DNA of 59,816 bases, taken from Methanobrevibacter sp. (GTDB lineage Archaea > Methanobacteriota > Methanobacteria > Methanobacteriales > Methanobacteriaceae). Position 1 is the first letter of the stretch, and each line of letters opens with the position of its first letter. Position numbers and translations under genes: made by a program. The notes under the pieces were generated by a model. That model saw only the letters and a list, made by a program, of their open reading frames with translations, ran no database searches and had not been told where the DNA came from. The stretch covers positions 1-59,816 of the forward strand of contig JAFUCN010000108.1 of the NCBI GenBank assembly GCA_017459665.1, given 5' to 3'. This document shows positions 17,430 to 26,472 of the stretch, in pieces.

Positions 17430-17850
17430 AATTGTTTAATTTATTATTTAACTCACGTGCAAGTAAATAATAGTATATAAAGAAACCGAACCATGTGATG
17501 GCTGCAAACACGCAGGCTATTAAAATCCATGTTAAAATTGGCTCCCAACCCATGTCAATCGGCATCCATTTAAGGTAAATTGCAGTTATAAACAGCACAG
17601 TCATACTTATTCCCATCTGAAATATTATTTGAAGGGGGAATGCAATATCATCTCTCTCATAAATTAATCCAGTTAAAGAAAATGCCCAACCGACAACAAT
17701 AGATCCAAAAAATGCATTTATGACATCAGTACCTGAAAAAATAAGCTCATTCGGACCAATCTGATAAGAAATTAAAATCATAACAAGCATTACCATAAAA
17801 CAGCCTACAAAAGCACCCATTGCAAGTCTTTTAATTAAACCAACTTTCAT
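17428..17850 (-). CDS. DUF3021 membrane protein, likely partner of LytTR regulator
   Basis: 140 residues with four membrane helices and the DUF3021 look: RLAMGAFVGCFMVMLVMI at the start, then GSIVVGWAFSLTGLIYE, FQMGISMTVLFITAIYL and a last helix ending in a short charged tail. AGGTGG lies before the ATG, eight bases after the LytTR stop. In Firmicutes, DUF3021-type membrane proteins are encoded next to LytTR regulators and hold them in check; the same pairing here suggests a membrane inhibitor or sensor. Last gene of a four-gene operon. Confidence 0.83.
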   Translation of the reverse strand: MKVGLIKRLAMGAFVGCFMVMLVMILISYQIGPNELIFSGTDVINAFFGSIVVGWAFSLTGLIYERDDIAFPLQIIFQMGISMTVLFITAIYLKWMPIDMGWEPILTWILIACVFAAITWFGFFIYYYLLARELNNKLNN

Positions 17851-17858
17851 AATACCAC

Positions 17859-18299
17859 CTATATATCCAAAGCCTGTTTAAACTCAGGTAAATATTTTCT
17901 TGATATATTGTCCTTTAAACCGTTTTTAAGTTGAATAAACATCATTCCCCTAAGAGATGGAGCCACACGTTCTATTTTTTTAAGATTAACGATTGTAGTT
18001 TTTGAAATTCTGACAAAATCCATATTTAAGCTCTCTTCCACCTGATATAACGGCTTTTTAATGAGATATTCCTCATTATCCGTATAAACCTTAACCTGCT
18101 TATCCTCAACCCTTAACATGAAAATGTCACTTAATTCCAGAAGTGCAATGTCTGAACCTCTCTTTACTGCCAGCATGTCATTTGCATCATCGTTTTCCAG
18201 AATGGATATTGCCTTTGTAACATTTTCTGTCAATTCATTTGTGTGAATATCCGCATGCGGCTCTTCGATATCTCTTGAGACGAATAAATTTACCTTCAT
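17859..18299 (-). CDS. LytTR-family DNA-binding regulator
   Basis: 146 residues. No receiver domain: the first 40 residues form a short N-terminal extension, and residues about 45-144 are a LytTR domain (DIFMLRVEDKQVKVYTDNEEYLI.., FVRISKTTIVNLKKIERV, ISRKYLPEFKQAL). LytTR domains bind tandem direct repeats upstream of promoters. Without a phosphorylation domain, control probably comes from the adjacent DUF3021 membrane protein. LytTR regulators are common in bacteria and sparse in archaea, so acquisition by transfer is plausible but not shown. Confidence 0.9.
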   Translation of the reverse strand: MKVNLFVSRDIEEPHADIHTNELTENVTKAISILENDDANDMLAVKRGSDIALLELSDIFMLRVEDKQVKVYTDNEEYLIKKPLYQVEESLNMDFVRISKTTIVNLKKIERVAPSLRGMMFIQLKNGLKDNISRKYLPEFKQALDI

Positions 18300-18303
18300 G
18301 ATT

Positions 18304-18573
18304 TTATTCCTTTAACTTTTCCATTTCCTCTTGAATCTTACGTTCCCGGTAATCTTCACCAAATTTATCTGCAAATACAAAAGCCATTAAGAAGTCTTTT
18401 AAAACTCCTAACCCCCAGAAGAATAATGGAAATGCTACCCACCAGAATTCTGGAGTGAAAATCCAGTTTATAATAGCTAAAATTGCATTTATAATAATAT
18501 ATGCTGAGAAATTTCTGTAAAATTTAATTTTTCTGTCAACTCGCTCTTCAGCTCTTTGTCTTGCATTACTCAT
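18304..18573 (-). CDS. 2TM-domain membrane protein (second copy)
   Basis: 89 residues: basic helix RQRAEERVDRKIKFYRNF, two membrane helices (IIINAILAIINWIF; FPLFFWGLGVLKDFL) and a charged tail EEMEKL. This is the 2TM domain layout, often found beside LytTR genes or fused to histidine kinases. The ribosome binding site GGTGA lies in the last codons of the preceding gene, and the stop is followed four bases later by the LytTR gene. Clear paralogue of the preceding 88-residue protein. Function unknown; a sensor or partner of the regulator is an inference from context. Confidence 0.83.
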   Translation of the reverse strand: MSNARQRAEERVDRKIKFYRNFSAYIIINAILAIINWIFTPEFWWVAFPLFFWGLGVLKDFLMAFVFADKFGEDYRERKIQEEMEKLKE

Positions 18574-18840
18574 CTAATCACCCATTTTTGATAATTCTTC
18601 ATTGATTTTTCGCTCTCGGTAATTTGGATCCACAATATTTTTAAATGGATATGCCTTAAAGAAGTCATCCAAAACGCCAATTCCCCAAAAGAACATGACA
18701 AAAAATAGCAACCAGAAGCTTTTTAGAAATACAAAACAAATAATTGCTATTATTACATTTACAGTCAAATATTTATATAGATTTTCTTCAAATTTTATTT
18801 TCGCATCTGCTCTTCTTTCAGCTTCCATTCTTAAATTCAA
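18574..18840 (-). CDS. 2TM-domain membrane protein (first gene of the LytTR operon)
   Basis: 88 residues with the pattern AERRADAKIKFEENLYKY, two membrane helices and a tail ending NEELSKMGD, closely matching the next gene. The start is TTG at 18840: GGTGAT lies at the right distance before it, whereas the in-frame ATG four codons later is too far. The promoter region carries a TATA element and two copies of ATAGTC 12 bases apart, which could be a LytTR-type direct repeat. Confidence 0.78.
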   Translation of the reverse strand: MNLRMEAERRADAKIKFEENLYKYLTVNVIIAIICFVFLKSFWLLFFVMFFWGIGVLDDFFKAYPFKNIVDPNYRERKINEELSKMGD

Positions 18841-18964
18841 TCATATCACCAAATAAGTTTTCGTTAATATAACATAGTAAAAGACTATATAAATGACTAT
18901 TTAGCGATATGTTCAAGATGCAAAAAACAGTAGTTAAAATGCAAAAAATAGAAAATGAAAGTAG

Positions 18965-19636
18965 CTATAATACAGCTACCAAATAATATAAAATAGAAGT
19001 TACTGCAGGAACTGTTAAATTATCAATTCCACCATAACTGAATGCTTCACAAATTGTTGCAACAGCTGAAATACCAATAATGTAAACAATATTGAATTCA
19101 GGCATAGTATATCCAATTGATGTGAAAACCATCCATACAAATACGCTCATAACAGAAGTTACAACAAACATGGACAGTGATCCCTCAAGGGATTTTGTAC
19201 TTCCGAAAATGGAAAATTTGACTTTACCGAATTTAATACCAATTAATGCTGCAAATCCGTCACCATAAACCAAAGGAACAATAGCTAATGCAACAATCCA
19301 TAATTGATTACCAAATATTACTAACAATATTGTCCAGATTGCTGAATAGAAAAATAATCCTAAAGCATGTCCTGATTCGGTCATGCTGTTTTCTATTTTG
19401 ATTGGTGAATATTCAGTTAAAAGGAATGTTCCAATTGAAGCAGGTAGTGTCAAACCAATAATCATGACCCACGGGTTTGAGAAAAATGGCATGGCAAAAA
19501 TCATGTTACCTACCATAATATGGAGGAATTTACGTGAAAATTCCGGTCTTGACTTTAAAACCTTTTCTGCTATGATAAAGATTGCAATAACATAAATATA
19601 TACAACAATCAGTGCAATGATATCAGTGAATATCAT
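18965..19636 (-). CDS. phytol/dolichol kinase-like (VTE5/SEC59 type) CTP-dependent membrane enzyme
   Basis: 223 residues, about seven membrane helices. RKFLHIMVGN near residue 38 and YGDGFAALIG, GKVKFSIFGSTKSLEGSLSMF later are the hallmarks of the polyprenol/phytol kinase and phosphatidate cytidylyltransferase superfamily, which uses CTP to phosphorylate lipid alcohols or activate phospholipids. Its ATG overlaps the stop of the upstream tocopherol-cyclase-like gene (TAATG), so the pair is translationally coupled. The same two activities act together in plant vitamin E metabolism (VTE5 and VTE1). The archaeal substrate is unknown; geranylgeraniol or another isoprenoid alcohol is a guess. Confidence 0.75.
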   Translation of the reverse strand: MIFTDIIALIVVYIYVIAIFIIAEKVLKSRPEFSRKFLHIMVGNMIFAMPFFSNPWVMIIGLTLPASIGTFLLTEYSPIKIENSMTESGHALGLFFYSAIWTILLVIFGNQLWIVALAIVPLVYGDGFAALIGIKFGKVKFSIFGSTKSLEGSLSMFVVTSVMSVFVWMVFTSIGYTMPEFNIVYIIGISAVATICEAFSYGGIDNLTVPAVTSILYYLVAVL

Positions 19637-20526
19637 TATTTATCATACTCCCCGTACTCACAACCAGCATTTTCCATTTTAACATGGTCAATTAAGGTTC
19701 CGTCTTTTTTATACAATTTGATTTCACCCCAACCGTTTCCACCATTCCATAAACGGTTGTGCCTTTTTTGACCATCAGGAGCTTCATAATTGAATAACAT
19801 CATTTCGTCACGTTTACAGTATAATACCAATTCCATTCTGGAATTTTTGTTACTTGCATTGACTCTCCAGGTATGGACTTCATCTCCTTCTTCGAAGTCG
19901 AAATCTATTTTTACAAGATTCCAGAATCTTGCAAAGTTGTATTCATACATTTTTCCTTCGTAGTAAAATCCGATTAATAGCTTACGTGGAATTGAAATAC
20001 CAAATGCCTTTGGTCTTCCACCACCCGCTTCAAAAGCAGAGTTTTCTAATTTTTTACCAGTTATAAGGCTGGTTAAGTTACATGATGAAATCCAAAGCCA
20101 AGGTGAAGTGAAGTCTCCTCCCCAGTTTTTATCTGCATATCCGTAGGATTTTTCAGGAATTACTTCATATTCTTCACCATCAAGCCAGATGGTTCCTTTG
20201 TATTGGGTTTTTATTCCTTCGGCGTGCCAAAACATTTCAAAAGAGTTCAATTTTCTAAATAATGAATTTGCACCATAACCTACATTAAAAGTGATTTGTT
20301 TATCAATATCCAAATCCCACATCATGTCTCCAGCATCACTCATATATTCCGGGTGATTTTTAGCATCTTCTTCAGATACTCTGGAAAATCCACTCATATG
20401 AGTTTCTGTTAGACTACAGTCCCCAACCTGAATGTTTAATTCATCGTCAGGACAATTAAAATACTTCATTGAGTAAAAATTATGAATCTGTTTTGGATTT
20501 TTACCCCATGTACCTGCTTTAATCAT
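19636..20526 (-). CDS. tocopherol cyclase (VTE1)-like protein, main part of a frameshifted gene
   Basis: 296 residues from the first ATG after a frameshift. Trp- and Gly-rich beta structure, with PRKLLIGFYYEGKMYEYNFA, YGYADKNWGGDF and SPWLWISSCNL, the features of the tocopherol cyclase / carotenoid-hydratase-like lipocalin-type family. The reading frame is open upstream of this ATG back to an A8 tract (plus strand 20626-20633), where it must join the 44-residue frame at 20621-20755. Removing one base gives a continuous 372-residue protein beginning with a good ribosome binding site. This piece alone has no ribosome binding site. Coupled by TAATG to the VTE5-like gene. Confidence 0.7.
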   Translation of the reverse strand: MIKAGTWGKNPKQIHNFYSMKYFNCPDDELNIQVGDCSLTETHMSGFSRVSEEDAKNHPEYMSDAGDMMWDLDIDKQITFNVGYGANSLFRKLNSFEMFWHAEGIKTQYKGTIWLDGEEYEVIPEKSYGYADKNWGGDFTSPWLWISSCNLTSLITGKKLENSAFEAGGGRPKAFGISIPRKLLIGFYYEGKMYEYNFARFWNLVKIDFDFEEGDEVHTWRVNASNKNSRMELVLYCKRDEMMLFNYEAPDGQKRHNRLWNGGNGWGEIKLYKKDGTLIDHVKMENAGCEYGEYDK

Positions 20527-20620
20527 ACAATATGATGGCCTTTTACCAGCTTTCTGATTTTCAGGAAGTTGTCCGAGTGTAGGTTCTTCTTCAGCTAATG
20601 CTGGATTACATACGAAATAT

Positions 20621-20755
20621 TCAATAAAAAAAAGGTCTAGGTTCGCCAGTTTTCTTATTATATGCAGTTAAAGAATGCCACCACCAGTCATAACCTTTTT
20701 TAGCAAGTGGTCCTTTGAGCATATAATAATCTCTTTTCAAATCACTTTTATTCAT
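20621..20755 (-). pseudogene. N-terminal fragment of the tocopherol-cyclase-like gene, cut off by a frameshift
   Basis: 44 codons from ATG 20755 with a strong GGAGG seven to eight bases upstream: MNKSDLKRDYYMLKGPLAKK, then GYDWWWHSLTAYNKKTGEPRP, the usual start of the family. It runs into TGA straight after a T8 run on the coding strand. With seven T the frame continues FFIEYFVCNPALAEEEPTLG into the downstream part. This is either a sequencing error in a homopolymer, a real inactivating mutation, or a tract read by slippage. Confidence 0.75.
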
Positions 20756-20856
20756 AAATTAATCCTCCAAAGATAAGATATGAATAAATTTGTTTTAGAT
20801 ATAATAAATAAGTTATGCTTAATTTTGAAAAAAAAGAAGAAAAAATAGATGAATTT

Positions 20857-22929
20857 TTACATTTTTGATTTCATTTCTTTAATATCTTCACGATAGTAAA
20901 AACCTATTGTTAAAATTATTAACAATACTATAAATGAAATTCCAGTTACTCTGAAAAATTCATCTTCGTCAATAATTATCTGTTTTGCTACACTTTGACC
21001 GGCAGCACTTCCTGAAGTTGAAGCACCCGCATCGGATGAGGCAGATACATCTGCACTTTGTGAAACATCGCTAATCGGGTTGTTCGGATTGTTGGTTGGA
21101 TTTTGTCTTTGAGTTGTAGTAGAATTTCCTTCAGACTGTGAGTTTCTATTATTGTTTCCACTGCCAGATCCACTACCTGGATTACCGTTTCCCTGACCAG
21201 TTCCACCATTACCCATGTCATATAAGTCATCATACTGTATACTTGGATAATCCGGTCCGGATACTGAGTTGGTTGGAGGCACATAGTTATTTTGATTATT
21301 TCCATCAAATGCAGTTATCCTATCGGATTTATCAACTGTGGCTTTAATTTCATCCCCACTATCCGCTTCAGCCTGGAAAGTGGCAATTCCTCCACTGATT
21401 GTTAGTTTGGTTATTTTGCCATTGACTTCAACAGTCAGTTCCCTATCAGGAAGCAAACTAGCCAAATTGCCTTTAGAATCATAAAATCCTGCAGTGAAAG
21501 TGTTTTTACCAACCTGTTTAATTGCAAATTGAATATTGAATGTGTTTACCTTAGGACAGATGATATTATAATCGGTGTACCAGTTATCACCAACAGATAA
21601 GCGCTCACCATTATCCTCATAATAAGTATCTTTTGCTTCAAGTTCTTTATGAGCTCCGTAAATTACATTGTAGCTTAAATCATGATCTTTGGTTTTAATG
21701 TATCCATAAGCAAACTGCACACCCGCTCCATAATTTGAATATATCTCATTGGATTGGATTTTATAGCTTCCTATTTTAGATAAAGTCAAACCATCATCAC
21801 TATTTTTATTAATTGTATTTCCGGTTATTTTTACATTATCTCCAGCAACATCCACATAGATTCCACTAGCCTTATTCTCATTAATGGTATTCTTACCTAT
21901 ATACAGGTTTTCCGGTCCTGAACCGTATTTGGTACTGCCCACCTTATCTGATGTAAAAATACCATTTTTACCATTCTTTTTAATAGTATTATGGTAAATA
22001 TAAGTATTTTTAGATTTGGATAATACAATACCATTTGCACCATTATTACTAATCTCATTGTTAAGAATATATGAATTAGTTGATTGTGTAAGCACAATAC
22101 CATTACCACTATTTTTAACAATATCATTTTTGGTAATATTAAGATATTTGACACTGTCAGCAACTATACCATCAGAAGATGTTGTTATCTCATTTTTGGA
22201 AACAATTACATAATTAGAATTTGAAATGCTTATTCCCTGTTTGGATTTGATAACAAAACCCTGCACAGTAGTGTATGAACTGTCCTTTCCACTAACTGTA
22301 ATTACTGGGCTGTTTAAGCTAGATTTCAAAACAGTACCAGATTTGGAAAGCAATGTTAACCTTTTATTGATTGCCAAGTTGACATTTTCATAGCTACTTC
22401 CAACAAATAAAATTATGTTGTTTACTTTTGCATTATCAATGATTTGCTGAATTTGAGCATTTGATAATCCTTCGCCCACAATACGTGTATTGTTGACAGT
22501 GATTGTAGTGGAACTGGATGAGGCTTTAAATTTTGAATCTCCTAAGAATTTGCTGGTGACATTATAATCTCCATCAACCAAACCTATCTTAAGTGATGCG
22601 ACACCATTTGAGTCTGTATTTCTCACATAAGTTGCATTGCTAAATATGAATGAAATCTGAGCATTGGAAATTGAATTATTATTTACATCGGATAACTTAA
22701 CCTTAAAATAATCTCCAACAACATCAAAAGTAGTATTGCTTACAATATCAATATGAGTATCGATTAAAGAACTGTCCTTTAAACTAGATTGATTTAAATC
22801 CATCTGAAGTTCACTTGAAGTATCTTCAACACTTATGACTGCTGAATCATCGACTTCATGAGCCATGCTGAAGTTCAGTGAAAATAACACTAAAATGCAT
22901 AATACAACAATGAAAGTTTTCTTGTCCAT
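20857..22929 (-). CDS. membrane-anchored adhesin-like protein: Ig-like, beta-helix, linker, TM
   Basis: 690 residues. Signal peptide (MDKKTFIVVLCILVLFSLNFSMA); one Ig-like unit at about 60-145 (NNSISNAQISFIF.., NTDSNGVASLKIGL); a NosD-type beta-helix at about 150-430 with regular 22-23-residue turns (LNITKNDIVKNSGNGI, TYIYHNTIKKNGKNGI); a further beta-domain; a Gly/Ser/Asn/Gln-rich linker at about 570-650; and one C-terminal membrane helix (GISFIVLLIILTIGFYY) followed by a basic tail. GGAGGTGA before the ATG marks the start. The TM end and low-complexity stalk suggest a surface-displayed protein, unlike the anchorless paralogues nearby. Confidence 0.88.
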   Translation of the reverse strand: MDKKTFIVVLCILVLFSLNFSMAHEVDDSAVISVEDTSSELQMDLNQSSLKDSSLIDTHIDIVSNTTFDVVGDYFKVKLSDVNNNSISNAQISFIFSNATYVRNTDSNGVASLKIGLVDGDYNVTSKFLGDSKFKASSSSTTITVNNTRIVGEGLSNAQIQQIIDNAKVNNIILFVGSSYENVNLAINKRLTLLSKSGTVLKSSLNSPVITVSGKDSSYTTVQGFVIKSKQGISISNSNYVIVSKNEITTSSDGIVADSVKYLNITKNDIVKNSGNGIVLTQSTNSYILNNEISNNGANGIVLSKSKNTYIYHNTIKKNGKNGIFTSDKVGSTKYGSGPENLYIGKNTINENKASGIYVDVAGDNVKITGNTINKNSDDGLTLSKIGSYKIQSNEIYSNYGAGVQFAYGYIKTKDHDLSYNVIYGAHKELEAKDTYYEDNGERLSVGDNWYTDYNIICPKVNTFNIQFAIKQVGKNTFTAGFYDSKGNLASLLPDRELTVEVNGKITKLTISGGIATFQAEADSGDEIKATVDKSDRITAFDGNNQNNYVPPTNSVSGPDYPSIQYDDLYDMGNGGTGQGNGNPGSGSGSGNNNRNSQSEGNSTTTQRQNPTNNPNNPISDVSQSADVSASSDAGASTSGSAAGQSVAKQIIIDEDEFFRVTGISFIVLLIILTIGFYYREDIKEMKSKM

Positions 22930-23167
22930 GTTTCACCTCCTTTGCCTCGATTTAGAAGAATTAATTATTGAAAATTAACCTTATTATGTATATATGATAA
23001 TTATTAGTATATATTATTGACTTTTTTGGGATTTAAAAAAAGAATTGGAAAAATTAACTGTTTTTATTAAATAGATGATAAAAATACTGATTTAAAATAA
23101 ATAATAAAAATATGATGTGTTATGAAAATACAATCGAACAAAATAAGGCCAATAAGAAAATAATGAG

Positions 23168-23596
23168 CTAAAAATTAATTAAAATTAATCCTACCATACA
23201 GACAATTATTCCCAATATCTGATTAAATGAAACATTTTCACGGTAAAGCAAATAACCAACAACAATCAAAACGCATGCAAGACCAATATTTGCAACAACA
23301 CTTGCTGTACTTACTGTCCAACCTGCACGATATACAAAGACATATCCAACCTCCAAACCCACAACAGCTAAAGCAAGAACAATTGAAGTCCAGTTGACTT
23401 TGGTTATCTCTGTACCAATATTTGACGGGCCAACCATGTACGCAAATATAATGGCAGATATTATTGCTGCACCCAAATATGTAACCATCAAAGCTCCAAA
23501 TGGATTTACATCACCCGGCATTGATTTCATACAGATGTTATAAAAAGTATTTGCTAAAATAACCATTAAAATTAGCCAAACGAGATTCCAGTTCAC
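23168..23596 (-). CDS. small EamA/DMT-superfamily transporter
   Basis: 142 residues with four to five membrane helices, one EamA unit (half the size of standard ten-helix exporters), so it probably works as a dimer. The family motif region LALAVVGLEVGYVFVYRAGW and the last helix LGIIVCMVGLILINF are clear. The start is GTG at 23596, with GGTGATTAG just before it. The substrate is not predictable. It lies just downstream of the uracil operon, but a terminator hairpin stands between them. Confidence 0.8.
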   Translation of the reverse strand: MNWNLVWLILMVILANTFYNICMKSMPGDVNPFGALMVTYLGAAIISAIIFAYMVGPSNIGTEITKVNWTSIVLALAVVGLEVGYVFVYRAGWTVSTASVVANIGLACVLIVVGYLLYRENVSFNQILGIIVCMVGLILINF

Positions 23597-23605
23597 CTAA
23601 TCACC

Positions 23606-23639
23606 AAAAAAAGAAAAAGAAAGTGAAGTTTCCTTCACT
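23606..23639 (-). terminator. terminator of the uraA-upp operon
   Basis: AGTGAAG/CTTCACT stem with a GAAA loop on the minus strand (23622-23639) over the upp stop codon, followed by a T-rich run. Confidence 0.75.
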
Positions 23640-24264
23640 ATTTTGTACCATATACTCTGTCACCAGCGTCACCAAGACCCGGTAAGATATATGCATTGTC
23701 GTTTAATTCCCTGTCAACAGTCGCACAGAATATTTCAACATCAGGATGTTCTTCCTCAATTGTTTTAATACCCTGTGGAGCCGCAACAATACATAACAGT
23801 TTAATTTTTTTTACACCATCCAATTTCAGTCTTGAAATTGTAGCTGATGCACTTCCACCTGTTGCAAGCATAGGATCGACGACTAAAACTTCCCTATTTG
23901 CAATTCCTTCTGGCATTTTGTAGTAATATTCTACCGGTTGGAAAGTTTCTTCGTTTCTGTAAAGACCAATGTGGCCTATTTTTGCATTTGGAATAACATT
24001 TAGAATTCCGTCAACCATACCCATTCCAGCTCTGAGGATTGGAACAACAGCATAATGATCTTCATTCAGCATTCCAGTATCCATCTTTTCAAGTGGAGTT
24101 TCGATTGTGGTTTCTTCAAGTTTTGCATCCCTCATAGCTTCATACATCAAGATGGTAGAGATTTCAGTTACCAATTCCCGAAATTCCTTGGTTCCTGTAT
24201 TAACATCTCTTAAGATTGCAAGCTTATGAGTTATTAACGGATGATTTAAAACAAACTCATTCAT
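23638..24264 (-). CDS. upp: uracil phosphoribosyltransferase
   Basis: 208 residues. It converts uracil and PRPP to UMP in the cytoplasm. The PRPP-binding loop [15 protein letters not shown] and the C-terminal flexible uracil loop [16 protein letters not shown] are both intact. Length is standard. Its ATG overlaps the end of the permease gene by 8 bp, so import and salvage of uracil are coupled. Confidence 0.97.
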   Translation of the reverse strand: MNEFVLNHPLITHKLAILRDVNTGTKEFRELVTEISTILMYEAMRDAKLEETTIETPLEKMDTGMLNEDHYAVVPILRAGMGMVDGILNVIPNAKIGHIGLYRNEETFQPVEYYYKMPEGIANREVLVVDPMLATGGSASATISRLKLDGVKKIKLLCIVAAPQGIKTIEEEHPDVEIFCATVDRELNDNAYILPGLGDAGDRVYGTK

Positions 24265-25555
24265 GTTTTTCCTCCGGAATACATAAGTTTAAGATTACAC
24301 CGACAATAGCTGCAAGAGCCATTCCGGATATTGAAAGGGACAAGTCACCTGATACAACAGATAAAGTTGCACCACCTAAACCTAAAACTAGCATGGTTGC
24401 AGCAACTACAACGTTTTTAGTGTTGTTGAAGTCAACTTGGTTGTGGATTAAAATTTTAAGACCATTTACACAAATAAAACCGTATAACAATACTGAAATA
24501 CCACCTAAAACAGGTGCTGGAATTGCAGTTAAAAGTGCAGTCAAGTGACCTGAAAATGCAAATAGAATTGCAACAACTGCTGCAAGACCAATTACATATG
24601 TAGAAGCTAAACGAGTCATACCTACAACAGATGTGTTTTCACCATAAGTTGTATTAGCAGGACCACCTAAGAATGCTGCTACAAATGTTGCGATACCGTC
24701 ACCAAGCAAAGTTCTTTGAAGACCTGGATCTTCAATTAAATCACGACCAATGATTTCACTTAATACTTTGTGGTCTCCTACATGCTCCACCATTGTTACT
24801 AATGCAATCGGAACTATTGTTAAAACCGCTGCGAAATTTAAATCATAATGCATGAAAGGTATGTAGAATTTAGGAATTTCAATTACATTAGCAGTCAATG
24901 CTTGGGTGAAATCCACCATACCAAGAGCAGCTGCTACAATATAACCAACAATGATACCTATTAAAAACGGAATAACTTGTATAATTCCTTTTCCACGAAC
25001 TGCAACCAATGCAGTTAATAAAAATGAGATAAATGCAACAACCAGATTTTGCCATGGAATAACTGCTAAATCCAAACCAATTTCTTGAATAGCAGTTGGA
25101 GCAAGGGACAACCCAATTACCATAATCATCGGACCAACAACAACTGGAGGCAGTAACTTGTTAATCCAACTTGGACCAGAAACACGTATTATCAATGAAA
25201 TAATTACATAAACAATACCTACAATCATCAAAGCTGTAAATACACTTCCAGTACCCCCAATTGCATAACCTGCAATCATAGGATCAATGAACGCAAACGA
25301 ACTTCCCAGATATACTGGACTTCTATTACGAGCACATATTAAATAAATTAATGTACCAATACCGGATGAAACTAATGCTACAGGGATTGACAAAATATCT
25401 GCACCAGCAGTGGTGTTTACTACAATAGGAACTAAGATTGTAGCTCCAAACATTGCACAAATGTGCTGGATAGCAAGCAGAAGCCACCTAACTGCAGGAG
25501 GTTTTTCACCAGTGCCGAGTAGCATATTACTATTTTCTTCGACAATATCTATCAC
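24257..25555 (-). CDS. uraA: uracil/xanthine permease (NCS2 family)
   Basis: 432 residues, about 14 membrane helices. Family motifs are visible: [19 protein letters not shown] near the start, [32 protein letters not shown] with the substrate-binding Glu, and [24 protein letters not shown]. The overlap with upp makes uracil the likely substrate. The start is GTG at 25555 with no clear ribosome binding site; TATA-like sequence at about 25572-25590 would give a very short leader or none. A 23-bp palindrome lies 56 bases upstream. Confidence 0.93.
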   Translation of the reverse strand: MIDIVEENSNMLLGTGEKPPAVRWLLLAIQHICAMFGATILVPIVVNTTAGADILSIPVALVSSGIGTLIYLICARNRSPVYLGSSFAFIDPMIAGYAIGGTGSVFTALMIVGIVYVIISLIIRVSGPSWINKLLPPVVVGPMIMVIGLSLAPTAIQEIGLDLAVIPWQNLVVAFISFLLTALVAVRGKGIIQVIPFLIGIIVGYIVAAALGMVDFTQALTANVIEIPKFYIPFMHYDLNFAAVLTIVPIALVTMVEHVGDHKVLSEIIGRDLIEDPGLQRTLLGDGIATFVAAFLGGPANTTYGENTSVVGMTRLASTYVIGLAAVVAILFAFSGHLTALLTAIPAPVLGGISVLLYGFICVNGLKILIHNQVDFNNTKNVVVAATMLVLGLGGATLSVVSGDLSLSISGMALAAIVGVILNLCIPEEKHE

Positions 25556-25610
25556 AAAATTTTCCTATATATCATAAATTATTAAAGATTTGATTAATTT
25601 TTACAGAAAA

Positions 25611-25633
25611 AATTATTGAATGTTTCAATAATT
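25611..25633. promoter_or_regulatory. palindrome upstream of the uracil operon
   Basis: AATTATTGAA and TTCAATAATT form 10-bp perfect arms around TGT. The site lies about 25-40 bases beyond the likely TATA region of uraA, a position suited to a regulator controlling uracil uptake. No regulator gene is adjacent. The rest of the 236-bp gap is A/T-rich and non-coding. Confidence 0.45.
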
Positions 25634-25761
25634 AATTAAAAACTATCTATAATTTGTAAAATGATTTTGAACGATTGTTTTAATAATTTCTGATTATTAC
25701 TATATATCTGAATGAAAGTATAAAATATTTTCTTATCGACAACATTGATATGAAAAAAATT

Positions 25762-25785
25762 AAAAAAAGATGGGAAAAAATTCCC
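25762..25785 (-). terminator. terminator of the queuosine-precursor transporter gene
   Basis: GGGAA/TTCCC stem on the minus strand (25772-25785), followed by a seven-T run and a second T-rich stretch. Confidence 0.7.
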
Positions 25786-25791
25786 TAAAAT

Positions 25792-26433
25792 TTAAGCTTC
25801 TACAGGTTTTCCTTTCTCAGCCCATTCAACAGTTTTGTTTGTGAACGGTTGAGCGATTACATTCCAAATCAAACTTAAAACCCAGTGAGAGAATATCATA
25901 ATTAAGATATCCACAACTGAATATACTCCAATGAATGCAAGTCCAATGAATATGAAGTTATCAATTAATTCACTGAACGCAATAACTCCTAAGTTTTTAA
26001 CAGTGGAATAACCTCCACTTTTATTAACAATAGTTGTTATTCTTGCATTCACAAAGTTACCGATTAAGTAACTGATGTATGATGCAACAAGGATTCTCGG
26101 AGTTTGAGTGAATACGAATTGCAGGCTTGCATCTCCAGTATAGAATGAAGGAGAAGGCAAGAACAATATCAATGTTGTCATGAAGACAAATAAAATATCT
26201 ACACAAAGACCTAAAATAATAGTTCTACGTGCAGCACTCTCACCATAAACTTTTGCAATTACATTGGTTAAAATATAAACTAAAGGATAAATGAGAACTC
26301 CTGCAGGAGTTTCCATGCCTATGAAGTCTATACTTATAATCTTTACAGTAATTAAGTTTGCAATTGTGAATGCCATACAGAAAAATGCTGTAATAATTAC
26401 ACGTTTTTCAGTAAAGTCAAAATTCAAATCCAT
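25792..26433 (-). CDS. queuosine precursor transporter (VUT/YhhQ family)
   Basis: 213 residues, six membrane helices. Family motifs: NLITVKIISIDFIG, AGVLIYPLVYILTNVIAKVYGE and SELIDNFIFIGLAFIG. Bacterial members import preQ0/preQ1; in archaea the same precursor feeds archaeosine in tRNA. No ribosome binding site is seen and a TATA-like element (CTTTTAAAAT) lies about 22 bases before the ATG, so the message may be leaderless. Confidence 0.87.
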   Translation of the reverse strand: MDLNFDFTEKRVIITAFFCMAFTIANLITVKIISIDFIGMETPAGVLIYPLVYILTNVIAKVYGESAARRTIILGLCVDILFVFMTTLILFLPSPSFYTGDASLQFVFTQTPRILVASYISYLIGNFVNARITTIVNKSGGYSTVKNLGVIAFSELIDNFIFIGLAFIGVYSVVDILIMIFSHWVLSLIWNVIAQPFTNKTVEWAEKGKPVEA

Positions 26434-26472
26434 ACAAAGTAATATTACATTTTAAAAGTATTTAAAATTACT

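Noticed and set aside
20988-21308. 106-codon minus-strand frame in the linker of the beta-helix protein
   Set aside because: Low-complexity linker DNA read in another frame (Met/Leu/Gln-rich); the main frame carries clear domains and an anchor.
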